The notes under the pieces are model-generated. The model searched no databases. It was not told where the DNA came from and worked only from the letters and a program-made list of their open reading frames with translations. Positions 44,137-56,105 of a stretch of 64,000 nt of DNA are shown here, in pieces. This stretch comes from Cryptomeria japonica (lineage: Eukaryota > Streptophyta > Pinopsida > Cupressales > Cupressaceae). Positions within the stretch are counted from its first letter, which is position 1. Each line of letters starts with the position of its first letter. Location: the NCBI RefSeq assembly GCF_030272615.1, contig NC_081407.1:439917213-439981212 (forward strand). Direction: 5' to 3'. The translations under genes were made by a program, and so were the position numbers.

Positions 44137-44943
44137 TGTTTTTTTCAAATGCACACTCCAATGAGACATTGTAGGTGATTGAAGGTATTGTCATTGATGG
44201 CAACCTTACAATCATATGATACCAGCAGGAAGACACAGGCACCAACACCAATTGACTCTACACTAGCATACAGATCACCGACACTGAAAAGGAAGATCAC
44301 TGACACCTTGATCGACAATAATTTTGTATAAATGTATTTTGTAATTAATTGTAAAATCTTTTGTAAGCCGACATGGTGGATTGTAATATGACTCATATAT
44401 GTATGAGATCATTGTAGATCATTTAGGAGATGAGATATGATGGAGTGCGAAGTATGAAAAGAAGGTAGCAGATCTAACATGCGAAATATTGGATAAGGGT
44501 TTGTGTATGTAGCAGAGCTTCAACCGGTACTGAATCTGGCATAGTAGATGCTAATCTAAAGCAGTAAAAGACATTGGATTAGCTTGATCCAATTTTGTAA
44601 GTTAGTGTGACTTCTTTTGTAATTGAGCAGTGAGCTCTAGGAACTTGGCCTTCCTGCATGTGTAGGCCCCTATTGTAAGCAGTAATATTCTCTTATTGGC
44701 TAGTAAGCAAATATTGTGGGTCACAAATCCCACCGAGGTTTTTCCCACACTGGGTTTCCTCATTAAATATTGTGTTATGGTGTGCTTTTCATGTTGTGGT
44801 TATTATTCTTATTTGCTGCATTATTTCTGGTTCACTGGTACACAGTTTTAATATGTTTTTCGTGTTATAAGTTGAGACAATTATTAAACCAGTTAGATAC
44901 TGATTCAGCCCCCCCCCTCTCAGTATCTTTGGGAATCCTAACA
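44137..44943 (+). repeat. Element C 5' LTR (~807 bp)
   Basis: Starts TGTTTTTTTCAAATGCACACTCC; its partner begins TGTTGGAAAATGCACACTCC, so the first ~15 bases have diverged, perhaps through a T-run slip. Ends CCTAACA. Pair of 56106-56907. Confidence 0.9.
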
Positions 44944-45014
44944 ATTGGTATCAAAGATTGGTCCTCTATTTTCAAAATCCTAACAACTTGAGGAAGATCT
45001 TGACACTGGTAGAG

Positions 45015-46127
45015 ATGGAAAATTTGAGAAAGCAATTGGAAACAACTCTTCAGACTATGATGCAGTAAAGGTGAAGAATATCAAACCTAAAGATGATCTA
45101 AAGGCTGCACAGGATATTATTCGTGGACTTCAAGAAAATTTCACTATAGCAAGGAATAAAAGAAGAGAACTTTGTGAGAAGATGCAAGATGAAGAAGATG
45201 AAAAGGAAACTCTTAATGATCTGGTGAACCAACTAAGACAAGATAACTGTACAATGAAGAATGAGATGAAAGATATGACTATGAGATTCTGTAAAGAAAT
45301 TGAAGATAGAAAGAAGAATGAAGATGATTTGGCTAGAAGACTAAATGATGCTGGAAATGAAAACACAAGACTCAGTCATGAAAATGATATGTTGAAGACA
45401 GATTTGATGTACACACAAAATGATAGAACTGAACTCATAAGACAAAAAGGAATCTTGGAGAATGAACTGACTGTTGCAAATCAACACAAGGAGAAATTCA
45501 AGAAAAGTTTAGAAGAACTTGTTGACATGCTGAAGAATCAAAAATCTAATGGTGATACAAATGGCCTTGGCTTTGAAACTGGTGAAACCTCCGGTACTAC
45601 AAACAATCATGATCATAGCAAACCGGTAAGACAACCTAATGCTTACAAATTCAATGGGAAATGCTTTAACTGTAACAAGTATGGTCATAGAGAAAATCAA
45701 TGTAGATCTAGAAATTATCATAACACTAATACACCCACCGGTTAATGTTCTAAATGCAACAAAGTTGGTCATAATTCAGAAAATTGTAGAATAAATGTAA
45801 GATGTTATGTTTGTGGAAGATTTGGGCGCCTATCTAATCAATGCAGAACACATACTGGCATAGGATATGGGAAAGCTATTCAGAAAAACAATGTGACTTG
45901 TTATGCTTGTAACAAAATTGGACATATTACAAAATTTTTGTAGAAGTAAGGCATCATCGGTAAATAAAAAAGGTCCCAGTTTGAAGGGTAAAGAAACGGT
46001 TGAAGAGGTAAAGCAATAATTCTCAGAACAATGGATCAGAAAGTCAGATCAAAATGTTGATGGGAATACTCCTCCACCGGTAGAACAGAGTAACACTCCA
46101 CCAGCAGGAGACTCTTCATCTAACTAA
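45015..46127 (+). pseudogene. Gag-like four-knuckle protein (element C), broken
   Basis: ATG at 45015 then an early 1 nt deletion near 45055. The main frame 45071-45745 gives the whole coiled coil and an intact first knuckle CFNCNKYGHRENQC. A stop at 45743 (TTA/TAA region after TPTG), then CSKCNKVGHNSENC, CYVCGRFGRLSNQC (His changed to Arg) and CYACNKIGHITKF with a frameshift near 45938. Ends SSSN-TAA at 46127. Only two or three knuckles keep all four ligands. Confidence 0.82.
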
Positions 46128-46280
46128 AGGAAAATCCTTTGGGGGTTTAACAACAAACTAAAAAACATGCTAATATACCCTCGATTGATGGTGAGAAGTT
46201 GAATTACTTCTTTACCGACAGATGAGTAAAGTTGTGACTTAACTGGAAAGCATTAAATGTGGTAGTTGGAGAAAAGAACA

Positions 46281-46287
46281 TTATAAA
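46281..46287 (+). promoter_or_regulatory. Internal TATA-like box upstream of ORF2 (element C)
   Basis: TTATAAA in AACATTATAAAGCAAG, 151 nt before the ORF2 ATG at 46432; same context as B. Confidence 0.5.
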
Positions 46288-46431
46288 GCAAGTATTTTGG
46301 CTCCTTTTTCATTCATAGAGCATTCAAATCTTCGAGAGCGCGAAAATTCCCGAGCGAAGGCATTCTTAACAAATAAGAGAAGCACTTCATCCAAGCACTC
46401 ATCCCTAAGGTAGATTGAGGTATTGATAAAC

Positions 46432-49400
46432 ATGGCATCCTCCTTTGTTCCTAAATTTATAGCAAACCCTACTATAATTGAGGTTATCAAGTGCCCTTGA
46501 CCCATTTTCAAGCTTGTTCCTGAAATAGATAAGAAAGATGACAACATAGGTGCATTCTCTCAAATTCCTAAAGGAGTAGTATATGCTGAAGATCCTAGAA
46601 TATACATACACTGTCATATAGAGGAACTAGGAGATGATGAAATGAAGAAAATGTACATCACTGTGATTTGTGATAAAAATGGCAAAATGTCAGATTGGAA
46701 CACAAGGTAGTAGAAACCCTAGGCTTTCTAGATATTCTTAGCAGTCCTGATTTTCCTGAAGATGTGATAAGAATAGTCTTAAGTAGAGTCCATGGTGAAT
46801 TCTTTTGGTTGGATTCGATTCATAAAATCACAAAAGAAGTCGTTAAAGTAGTAATAGGGTTACCTTCCATCGGTAGCCGACCTGACAGAACTAAAAGGGT
46901 CTCAAATGACACAGTAATAGATCTAACTGGTGCAACATTTGACAAAAGGTCTCTAAGGGTAAATGATGTGAAGGACATCAATGGCAGATTTATCAGTATG
47001 ATCTTAGACTACAAAGCTACACATGCAAATAGGTTGAACTCAGTATCTAGCCTATGTATTAAAAGTGCATATGACATGGTTAATGATAATGCTAGAATAG
47101 ATGTGTGTGAATGGCTCAAAGATGAATTGATAGACAATCTGAAAAAGATAAAAAGGAGATAAGAAAGGAACCTTTAGATTTGGAAACCTGCTTGTATGTT
47201 TAATGTTGTATATTACTAAACAAGTACCCGGTATTGGTAGAAAAGATTTTGGCTTTGATATACCTGTAGGAAAGCAACCATTGGATCTATTAAACAACAT
47301 GGGAGAAAACAAAGAGAAAAATATAAACGAACATTTTCAAGCACTGAAGGCTCAAATGAAAACAAGAATAAGACTATCACAGGCTATTGTAGATAAATAT
47401 CAAAAGGAAATTTTCTTTGTAATTAAAAAGGATGAAATCTGGATGGAGGCAGTTGTCCCTAGGACTATCTAGGTAATTGAAATGGGCTATGAGATAGATG
47501 ATAATATTATTGAAACTTATGCTAAAGCCCTCCTTGAAGCACCAAAAGAGCCCTCTGAGAAAGTCTTTGGTAGTGCTAAAACAATAGAAAGTGGTATTCA
47601 GTCTAGGGAAAGAGTCAAGAATGTTGAACAAACAGTAAGGAAAGGCACCAGACAAGAGAAAGCACTTAAGGAAGATGCATTAAAGCAAAATGGTATCAAA
47701 GAAAGTGAGTTGGAAGGACTTCAACCGGAAGCTCATCCTTCACCGGTTGCAACTTCCTCTGAGAGTGATATGCTAGCGATATTCAAAGGGGTAGAAAGGA
47801 AAAGAAAACCCTCACCGGTACCCTCACCCACTCCTAGAAAAACAAGGCAAAAGAAACAGGCAGTGAGGCCTCCAGTTAAGAAGTTGACTCCTAAGAAGAA
47901 GAAGAAGAAGATACAACAAGATATTGCTCCACTAGATAAACTTCTTAGTGAAATAAAAAAGGATGGTAAGTTGAAAAACATCAGCAAACTGTATAACACA
48001 CTAGCTGCTAACGACAAAGAAAGCATAGAGAATAGTGTAATTTTACACTTGGATATATACAAGAAATCTTTGATTGAAATTGTTGATGAAATACCCAATG
48101 ACTTGTATAGAAGACTAGAAGCTAGAAGGGTAGCTATTGTTGAGCTGGACAAAAAGATAAAATTAAAAAAATTACTTGCAGTGCATCCAGTTAACTCACC
48201 TGATGAGATAGACAAACTAATCAGTGAAGCAAACCGGATAGTATTTTCCACTACTCACCGACATGTAGCATTGATGGCAGGTAGAGTGAATGAAGTATCT
48301 GAGGAAACAACAAATGCATGGGACATATTATTTGTAGAAAAAGAGAAACAAGAAGAGCTACTAAGACTAAAAACCATCAGGGTATACCAAAAGGACAGGG
48401 ATAAGGGAAAAGGTAAGGTAGGTGGACCTCCAAGCCTAAAGATAACTGATAACTTAACCCCACCTCCTTTTGATACTCCACCGGTAGTAACTATAGACAG
48501 TCAATCGGCCATTGAGAGTATGGAGACTCCACTAGAGGATACTAATCCCGAGTTTGAAATTTTGTACACTGTAAATATAGACACACAAGAAGTAAATGTT
48601 GTGGTTGACAGAGAAACCACTAAGGATAAGAAGGAAGAAGTGACTACTGAGTCACCAGCTACAGATGTTGAGGTTGAGGTTAATAACACTGTAAACACAA
48701 GCACAAAAAAACCTACTCTAACAGAGCAACCGATAGAGGACATCACTAGTAAAACATTAGAATAACCGATAGATAAAACTGAAAAACAATCAGGAGAACC
48801 GAAAATGGACAGTGCAAAGGTACAAAATGAGAAACTGAAAGTGCATACAGAGACTACATCTAAGAAACTGACTGTTGAGAGCTCAGAGAAACCTTCTGAG
48901 ATACAGATGGAGAAACCAGAACAGAAGAAGGTTGAGACACAAGTTCAGGTAGAGACAGTGCCACCGGCTAAAACTGAAAAGCCCAAACCTTTGCTAATAG
49001 AAATGAAAACACAAACTGACCTACCAGAGGTCGAAACAAGAAAGGTTATCACTACAACTGACATCATGGATATTGTGAAAATAGTTGGGCAGACATCTAG
49101 TACTTCAATAGCAGAATTCTGACCTACAAATGTAACAAAGGTCTTACTGGATTCAATAAAGAAAATCACAGAATGTAATGGACAAGCCTATAAGGCTATC
49201 AATGACACCATTCCTATCCTCAAATTGGTAGCACCCAAATGCATTGTGGATTACAAATATTCTTTAGGTCAACTAGACACATTGTCTAAGGTCATCACCG
49301 GCAACATTTTGATAGTTGATCAAATCAATGACGACACATTCAAAGAAAGGATGAATAAGGAGAAAGAGAAATTCTTTGAGGAAATTTTGAAGAAGAATAA

Positions 49401-49929
49401 GGAGAAAATGAACACCTTATTACCGAAACTAGGAAAAATAATTTTGGATTTTAAGAAAATGTACAGGGATACATGCAAAACAGACATCTTGACACAGGAT
49501 ATAGATTCAGAGATCAGCAAAACTCAAACTGAAATAAACAATATTGCTAACAATCTAATAGGTACATCAGATTCATTTTTGGAGATAGAAAAGAAAATTG
49601 CAGATCTTGAAGAGAAAATGGAGAAGTTAGAAAAGGACAAAGAGAGAATAAAGGATAAAGCAAAGAGCTTAAAATGTAAACTTGGTCCTAAACTAGATTA
49701 CCTCATTTCTTTGAGAAAAGAAATTTCTGAGGCTCTGGTTCCCAGACTGAAGACACCAGAAGAGAAAATGCACATACTCACTGGTATAGTTAAGAGAACA
49801 CAAGAGGCATCGCAGGAAAGAAAAAGATTCAGTGACAGTTTAAATCTAGTTTTGGCAAATATATTCCAGATTGTAACCCACTGGTTACAAAAATCTAGGC
49901 AGGAACCACACTCCATTGACAATGAATGA
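46432..49929 (+). pseudogene. ORF2 of unknown function (element C), ~1,165 codons, broken
   Basis: Best copy of the ORF. Starts MASSFVPKFIANPTIIEV. Order: YIHCHIEELGDDEMKKMY; FFWLDSIHKITKEVVKVVIGLPS; RSLRVNDVKDING; KSAYDMVNDNARIDVCEWLKDELI; PGIGRKDFGFDIPVGKQ; VPRTI at ~47,460. Then basic KKLTPKKKKKKI (about 47880), helical LYNTLAANDKESIENSVILH and LYRRLEARRVAIVELDKKI, a variable acidic linker rich in EQP, EKP and TTE, and a C-terminal coiled coil (49150-49929) ending at TGA. Breaks: TGA 46498, 1 nt insertion near 46690, 1 nt insertion near 47157, TAG 47470, TAA 48763, TGA 49120. The 427-codon stretch 47482-48762 is open. I recognise no known enzyme; the lysine-rich motif suggests nuclear localisation or nucleic-acid binding (inference). 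Confidence 0.82.
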
Positions 49930-49999
49930 CAACCTTTGCCATTGATGTCAAAGGGGGAGTAGTGTGATGAGAAAAATGATCAGAACAAGACATCATCAG
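49930..49999 (+). other. Tail of element C before D, with second PPT-like motif
   Basis: Contains CATTGATGTCAAAGGGGGAGTAG, an internal PPT-like copy as in A and D, well upstream of the true tract (56094-56104). Ends with TSD ATCAG. Confidence 0.7.
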
Positions 50000-50795
50000 T
50001 GTTAGGATTCCCACAGATACTGAGAGGGGGGGGGTGGGGGTGAATCAGTATCTAATCGGTTAATAGTTTTTCTTAACTTAAAACATGTAGAGCATATCAA
50101 TATTGTGTACTAGTAAGCAGAAAGTAATGCAATAATCAGAGATAAAAACAACCACATGAAAAACACACCATAACACAAGGATTTAATGAGGAAACCCGAT
50201 GTGAGAAAAACCTCGGTGGGATTTGTGATCCACAATATTCACTTACTGGCCAATAAGAGAATATTACTGCTACAAGAGGGGCTTGCACATGCAGGAAGGC
50301 CAACTGCCTAGAGCTCACTGCTCAAATACAAAATGGGAAGTCTCACTGACTTACAAAATGGATTATATAAATCCAGTGTCTTGTACTGCTTCAAAATAGC
50401 ATCTATAATGCTAGATCTAGTACTGGTTTCTGCTCTGCTTCTTACATAAACCCTTAACCTATAATTCACATAATAGGTCTGCCTTATTTCACCTAATTAC
50501 ATTCCTCTTCCTTACTTACAAATGTTCTACAATGATCTCTCTTATATAGGAGTCATTTTACAACTTTCCAAGTCAGCTTACAATGATCTTACAAATAATA
50601 AACAAAATATATTACAATAAAAATCCTATCGGTCTTTGTGTCGGTATGCTACCTTTCACTGCCCATGCTAGTGAATGGAGTGTTGGTGTAGAGTCTGATC
50701 TTGGGAGTGCCAGTGTCATAGGATTGTAAAGTTGCCATCAATGACAAAACCTTCAATCAACTACAATGTCTCATTGGAGTGTGCATATGCCAACA
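50000..50795 (-). repeat. Element D 3' LTR (796 bp)
   Basis: Plus-strand reading starts TGTTAGGATTCCCACAGATACTGAG then a G tract broken by one T (50025-50041), and ends CATATGCCAACA. Element-sense TATA-like TATATAAG lies within CTCTCTTATATAGGAGTC (about 50547). Followed by the polypurine tract at 50796-50807. Confidence 0.93.
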
Positions 50796-50807
50796 ATCTC
50801 CCCCTTT
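50796..50807 (-). other. Polypurine tract, element D
   Basis: In element sense AAAGGGGGAGAT touching TGTTGG. Flanking inverted repeat: GTTGCCATCAATG in the LTR (50732-50744) and CATTGATGACAAC outside (50811-50823), one mismatch. Confidence 0.8.
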
Positions 50808-51003
50808 GGCATTGATGACAACACTCATGAGAAAATTTCAAAAGTGTATCCAGAACTTTTAATCCAAAAATGTGTACCAAAAATATATGAGCTCCCCCTA
50901 AGCAGATAAGTCTTTTGCAGATTATTTTCTCATACTACTACTCCCCCTTTGGCATCAATGACAAAGGTTGTCAAGGTGTCAATAGAGTTGTAGTTTTTTT
51001 GTC

Positions 51004-53653
51004 TCAACCTTGTAACTAGGTGGTTATAATTTGAAAAAGATCCACCAAAACCAAATTTATGCTTTCCATAAACCTCTTACTGTATTTTATTGCTACCTCT
51101 ATTCTTTGAACTATACCGGTGAGGTGCTGCATATGCTTTGCCGGTGTTTTCTGTCCTTGTACAAGTGCCTCAGATATTTCCTTTCTCAAGGATGCTAGAT
51201 AGTCCAGTCTTGGACTTAGTCTTAGTCTCAAATTTTTAGCCTTGTTTATTATTCTCTCCTTTTCTCTCTCTAGCTTCAGTAATTCTTCCTCAAAACTAGT
51301 TATCTTTTGCTCAAAAAATTGATAATGTATTAGGTGAATTAACAAAATTGTCTGCAAGTTTATTTATTTCTTCTTGTACCTTGCTCATTTTCTTATCTAT
51401 GTCAACTGTTTAGAAGTTTGTTTTGCAAGTATCTTTGTACAGAGTTTTAAATTCCTTCAATGAGTCCGGTAGAAGTGTGTCAAATTCCCTAGTACACTTC
51501 TTTATTGATTCTCAAAGAGTTTTTGTTTTTCAATTTCCAACCTATCTTTGAATGCCTGTTTCTTTGTTTGTTCAACTGTCATTGTGTTGTCAGTAATATA
51601 CTTCGACAAAGTGTCAAGTTGAATCAAAGAATCCTTATTATCTATGTTGCATTTTGGAGCTATCATCTTCAAAATTGGGATTGTGTCATCTATAGCTTTA
51701 TAAGCTTGTGAACTACAAGCAGTTATTTTCTTCAAAGAATCTAAAAGCACTTCAGTTACATTGGTTGATTTATAACCTGTAGAGGAGGAACCAACATTCT
51801 GAATTCCACCAGTGGAGGAAGTAACCATGCTTGTAGTGACCTCTGGTATGTCAGTCTGTGTTTCCATTTCCTTAAGCAAGGGTTTTTGTTTCTCTCTTGT
51901 TGTCGGTGGCACTATTTCCACATGAACCTGTTGTTGTTCCGGAGCCTGTTGCGCTACTTGTCTCTCTGTTTGAGTCTTTGTCTGTTTCCCTATGCTATCA
52001 TCTTCCACTTTTTCCTTCAGTGTTAACAATATTGTTTGCTACTGGTGGCTTACTAGCCATGTTAGTCTTACCGGTTGTGTCCTTGTCTATCACAATGTTG
52101 ACCTTTTGAGTATCAACATCCACTATGTATAGTACCTTAGGATTAGGATTAGTATCCTCTTGTGATACATCCATACTGTTTGTCAATCGGAGAAATGTTC
52201 TATTGAGTCCTTTTCTTCTTATGTGTTAGCTTTTTCTTTGGGGTTGTCTTCTTTACTGGAGACCTCACTTCCTGTTGTTTTTGTCTAGTTCTTCTAGGCG
52301 AGGGTGTGGGCTGGCTTGTCACTCTTTGAAGAAGTTGCTACCGGTGACAGGTGAGTTTATGGTTGTTGTTCCTGTAACTCATCTTCAGTGGTACCAGTTT
52401 GTTTCAGTACATCTTCTTTTATAGCCTTAGCCTGCCTTGAACCTCTTCTCATAGTTGCTTCTACTTTCTTTACTCTCTTCTTAGATTGAATTTGGCTTTC
52501 AATGCTCTCAACACTACCAAATACTTCTTCCTTAGGTTCATTTGGTGCTTCTAGAATGGCTTTAGCATATGTTTCAATGATGTGGTCATCAGTCTCATAG
52601 CCCATTTCAGTAACCCAAATTGTTCTTAGGATAACTGCTTCCATCCAAATCTCATCCTTTTTAATCACTAAACATATATCATCCTTGTATTTGTTAACAA
52701 TTTCTTGTGACAGTCTGATTCTTTTGTTCATTCTGGCCTTTAGTGCTTGAAAATACTCATCAACATTCTTTTCCTTGTTTTCACCCATGTTGTTGAATAA
52801 GTCTGATAACTATTTCCCTATCGGTATGTAAAATCCAAGGTTCTTGTTGCCTATACCAGGCACTTGTTTGGTTATATGTAGCATTAAGCATACAAGTAAA
52901 TTACCAAATCTAAAAGTTCCTTTCTTATCCTTCTTGATCTTCCCTAAATCATCAATCAATTCATCCTTTAGCCATTCACATACATCAATTTTCACATTTT
53001 CTTTTACCATATCATGTGCACTTTTTATGCATAAACTGGAAACTGAGTTAAGTCTATTTGCATGAGTTCCTTTGTATCCTAAAATCATGCTAACAAATCT
53101 CACATTTATGTCAGTCACATCATTAACCCTTAGAGACCTTTTATCGGATGTCACACCAGTTAGGTTCATTACCAGGTCATTTGAGACCTTCTTTGTTTTG
53201 TCTGGTCTGCTATCGGTGGAGGGTAACCCTGTTACAACTTTCACTGCTTCCTTGATAATTTTATAGATTGAATCAAGCCAAAAGAATGCACCATGTACTC
53301 TACTTAACACTATCCTAATAACTTCCTTGGGGAAATCTGTAATGTTGAGGATCTCAGTGAATCCTAGGGTTTCAATAATTTGGTGTTCAGGTTTTACTTT
53401 ACCAGAATCATCACAGATAATAGATTTGTACATGTTCTTGATTTCCTCATTTCCTAATTCTTCTATATGGAAATGGATATAGATTCTAGGGTCTTCTGTA
53501 TAAACAACTCCTTTGGGAATTTGGGAAAAAGCACCTACATTGTCACTCTTTTTTAGCTATTTCAGGAACTAGCTGAAATATGGGCCTAGGGCATTTGATT
53601 ACCTCAACTATAGTAGGGTTTGCTATGAATTCAGGTGTAGAGGAGGATGCCAT
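51004..53653 (-). pseudogene. ORF2 of unknown function (element D), internally deleted
   Basis: From the ATG ending at 53653 (MASSSTPEFIANPTIVEVIKCPR). The N-terminal block is uninterrupted from 53433 to 52810 (FFWLDSIYKIIKEAVKVVTGL, KSAHDMVKENVKIDVCEWLKD) and 52788-52357. After the lysine-rich stretch (~52200) it joins directly to the acidic linker (YGCITRGY / SMDTEDN-like), losing the helical block present in A-C. C-terminal coiled coil at 52029-51004, with a frameshift near 51510 and a stop at 51016. This copy keeps Cys in the KCPRP motif where A and C have stops. Confidence 0.8.
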
Positions 53654-53797
53654 GATTATAAATACCTTTTTCTTCCTTAGGAAGGATTGATTGCTGAAAT
53701 GTCTTGCCTCTTTGCTCAAAATGCCTTAGCTCTGGAGATTTCACGCTCTTCAAATGTTTGAATGCTTGGTGAAGTGAAATGGAGCCAAAAACATTAA

Positions 53798-53804
53798 TTT
53801 ATAA
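53798..53804 (-). promoter_or_regulatory. Internal TATA-like box upstream of ORF2 (element D)
   Basis: Element-sense TTATAAA in ACATTATAAATTAATG, ~147 nt before the ORF2 ATG, before the shared TTTTTGGCTCC stretch. Confidence 0.5.
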
Positions 53805-53956
53805 TGTCAATTTTCCAACTACCACATTTAATGCTTGCTGGTTAAGTAATCACTTAACATATCTACCAGTATAGAGGTAATTTCAACTTCTCACCATCAA
53901 CCGAGGGAATAATAGCATATTTCTCATTGATTGCCAAACCCTCAAGGAAATTTTCT

Positions 53957-55092
53957 TCAATTTGATGAAGAGACTCCTACCGGTGGAGTGCTACTCTATT
54001 CTGTCGGTGGAGTGTTGCTTGGTTCTACCGGTGGAGGAGTATTCCTATCCACAGTTAGTTATGATTTCCTGATCCATTGTTTTGAAAATTCTTGCTTAAC
54101 CTCTTCAACTTTTTCTTTACCTTTCAAACTAGAACCTTTGTTGTCTGCCAGTGATCCTTTACTTCTACAAAATTTAGCAATATGCCCAATTTTGTTACAT
54201 GCATAGCAAGTCACATTATTCTTCTGAATAGCTTTCCCATAACCTATGCTAGTTTGTGTTCTGCATTGATTAGATAGGTGTCCAAATCTTCCACAAACAT
54301 AACATCTCACATTCATTCTGCAATTCTTAGAGTTATGACCAAATTTGTTGCATTTTGAACATTGACCGTTGGGGGTGTTGATATTCTGATAATTTCTAGA
54401 TCTACATTGATTTGCTCTATGACCATACTTGTTACAGTTAAAGCATTTTCCATTAAATTTATAAGCAGTAGGTTGTCTTACCGGTTTGCTATGATCCTGT
54501 GTGTTTGCAGTACCAGAGCTTTCACCAACTTCAAAGCCAATTCCACAAGTGTCACCTTTAGGTTTTTTATTCTTCAGCAAGTTACCAAGTTCTTCTGATA
54601 TTTTCTTGAATTTCTCTTTATGTTGATTTGCAGTATCTAGTTCTCTTTCTAAGACTTCTTTCTGTCTCATCAGTTCATTTGAGTCATTTTGAGTGTGCAT
54701 CAGATCTATTTTCAACAAATCATTTTCATAGCCAAGTCTTGTGTTTTCATTTGCAGCATCCCTTAGTCTTCTAGTCAAATCTTCTTCATTCTTCTTTCTA
54801 TCTTCAATTTCTTTACAAAATCTCATAGTCATATCCTTCATCTCATTCTTTGTTGTCATGTTCTCTTGTTTCAGCTTGTTTATCATATCATTAAGAGTTT
54901 CTTTTTCATCATTCTCATTTTGCATCTTTTCACAAAGTTCTCTTCTCTTGTTTATTGAAATAGTAAGATTTTATTGAAGTGATTGAATAATGTCCTTAGC
55001 AGCCTTTAGATCATCTTCAAGTTTGATATTTTTCAATTTTTCTGCATCATAGTCTAAGAGAGCTCCTTCAAGTTGCTCCATCAAGTTTCCAT
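53957..55092 (-). pseudogene. Gag-like four-knuckle protein (element D), best copy
   Basis: Starts at the ATG ending at 55092. A 1 nt deletion just after the start and a stop near 54970 (CAA to TAA) break the N-terminus; from 54925 to 54059 it is open for 288 codons. Coiled coil, then four intact CCHC knuckles: CFNCNKYGHRANQC, CSKCNKFGHNSKNC, CYVCGRFGHLSNQC and CYACNKIGHIAKFC. The spacing of all is C-x2-C-x4-H-x4-C. A stop at 54059 then a tail with PPVE/PPTE units. This copy shows what the family's RNA-binding region was like. Confidence 0.88.
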
Positions 55093-55149
55093 CTCTACCA
55101 GTGTCAAGATCTTCCTCAAGATGTTAGGCTTCTAAAAATAGAGGACCAA

Positions 55150-55161
55150 GCTCTGATACCA
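55150..55161 (-). other. Primer binding site, element D (tRNA-iMet)
   Basis: Plus strand GCTCTGATACCA, the exact complement of the tRNA-iMet primer site, two bases from the LTR. Confidence 0.93.
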
Positions 55162-55163
55162 AT

Positions 55164-55970
55164 TGTTAGGATTCCCACAGATACTGAGCAGGGGGGGGTG
55201 AATCTGTATCTAACTGGTTAATAGATTTTCTTAACTTAAAACATGTAGAGCATATTAATACTGTGTTCCGGTAAGCAGCAAGTAATGCAATAATCAGAGA
55301 TAAAAACAACCACATGAAAAACACACCATAACACAAGGATTTCAAGAGGAAACCCAGTGTGGGAAAAACCTCGGTGGGATTTGTGACCCACAATATTCAC
55401 TTACTGGCCAATAAGAGATTATTACTACTACAAGAGGGGCCTGCACATGCAGGAAGACCAACTTCCTAGAGCTCACTGCTCAAATACAAAATGGGAAGTC
55501 TCACTGACTTACAAAATGGATTATATAAATCTAGTGTCTTGTACTACTTCAAAATAGCATCTATAATGCCAGATCCAATACCAGTTTCTACTCTGCTTCT
55601 TACATAAACCCTTAACCTATAATTCACATAATAGGTCTACCTTATTTCACCTAATTATATTCCTCTTCCTTAATTACAAATGTTCTACAATGATCTCTCT
55701 TATATAGGAGTCATTTTACAACTTGCCAAGTCGGCTTACAATGATTTTACAAATAATAAACAAAATATATTACAACAAAAATCCTATCGGCCTCTGTGCC
55801 GGTATGCTACCTTTCGCTGCCGGTGCCGGTGAACTGAGTGCCGGTGTAGAGTCTAATCTTGGGAGTGCTGGTGGAATGCCTTGCCAGTGTCATAGGATTG
55901 TAAGGTTGCCATCAATGACAAAACCTTCAATCACCTACAATGTCTTATTGGAGTGTGCATATGCCAACAA
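55164..55970 (-). repeat. Element D 5' LTR (807 bp)
   Basis: Pair of 50000-50795, with a G tract of eight bases and GTGCCGGT-rich text in U3. Followed by TSD ATCAG (55971-55975). Confidence 0.94.
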
Positions 55971-56105
55971 TCAGCTCAAGGGGAGAATACATTTTTGGGC
56001 ACACAGTTCTGGTAAGACAAATTTTGGCAGATTCCTTTTGGACATCTTTTTGGACACTTTTTGATTTTTCTCATGAGTGTTGCCATCAATGCCAAAGGGG
56101 GAGAT
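55971..56105 (+). other. Tail of element C after D, with polypurine tract and inverted repeat
   Basis: Carries GTTGCCATCAATG (56079-56091), the polypurine tract AAAGGGGGAGA (56094-56104), then the 3' LTR. The inverted partner AATTGATGGCAAC lies at 56158-56170 (one mismatch; perfect in the 5' LTR). Confidence 0.85.

Larger units (their letters stand above)
50000..55970 (-). mobile_element. Element D: A-type pol-less copia-like element, inserted in C
   Basis: 5,971 bp on the minus strand with perfect TSD ATCAG. LTRs 50000-50795 and 55164-55970; primer site 55150-55161; gag 53957-55092; ORF2 51004-53653, with an internal deletion of ~600 nt relative to A. D lies in the 3' tail of C, so D inserted after C. 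Its LTR 5' end (TGTTGGCATATGCACACTCC) is typical. Confidence 0.95.
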
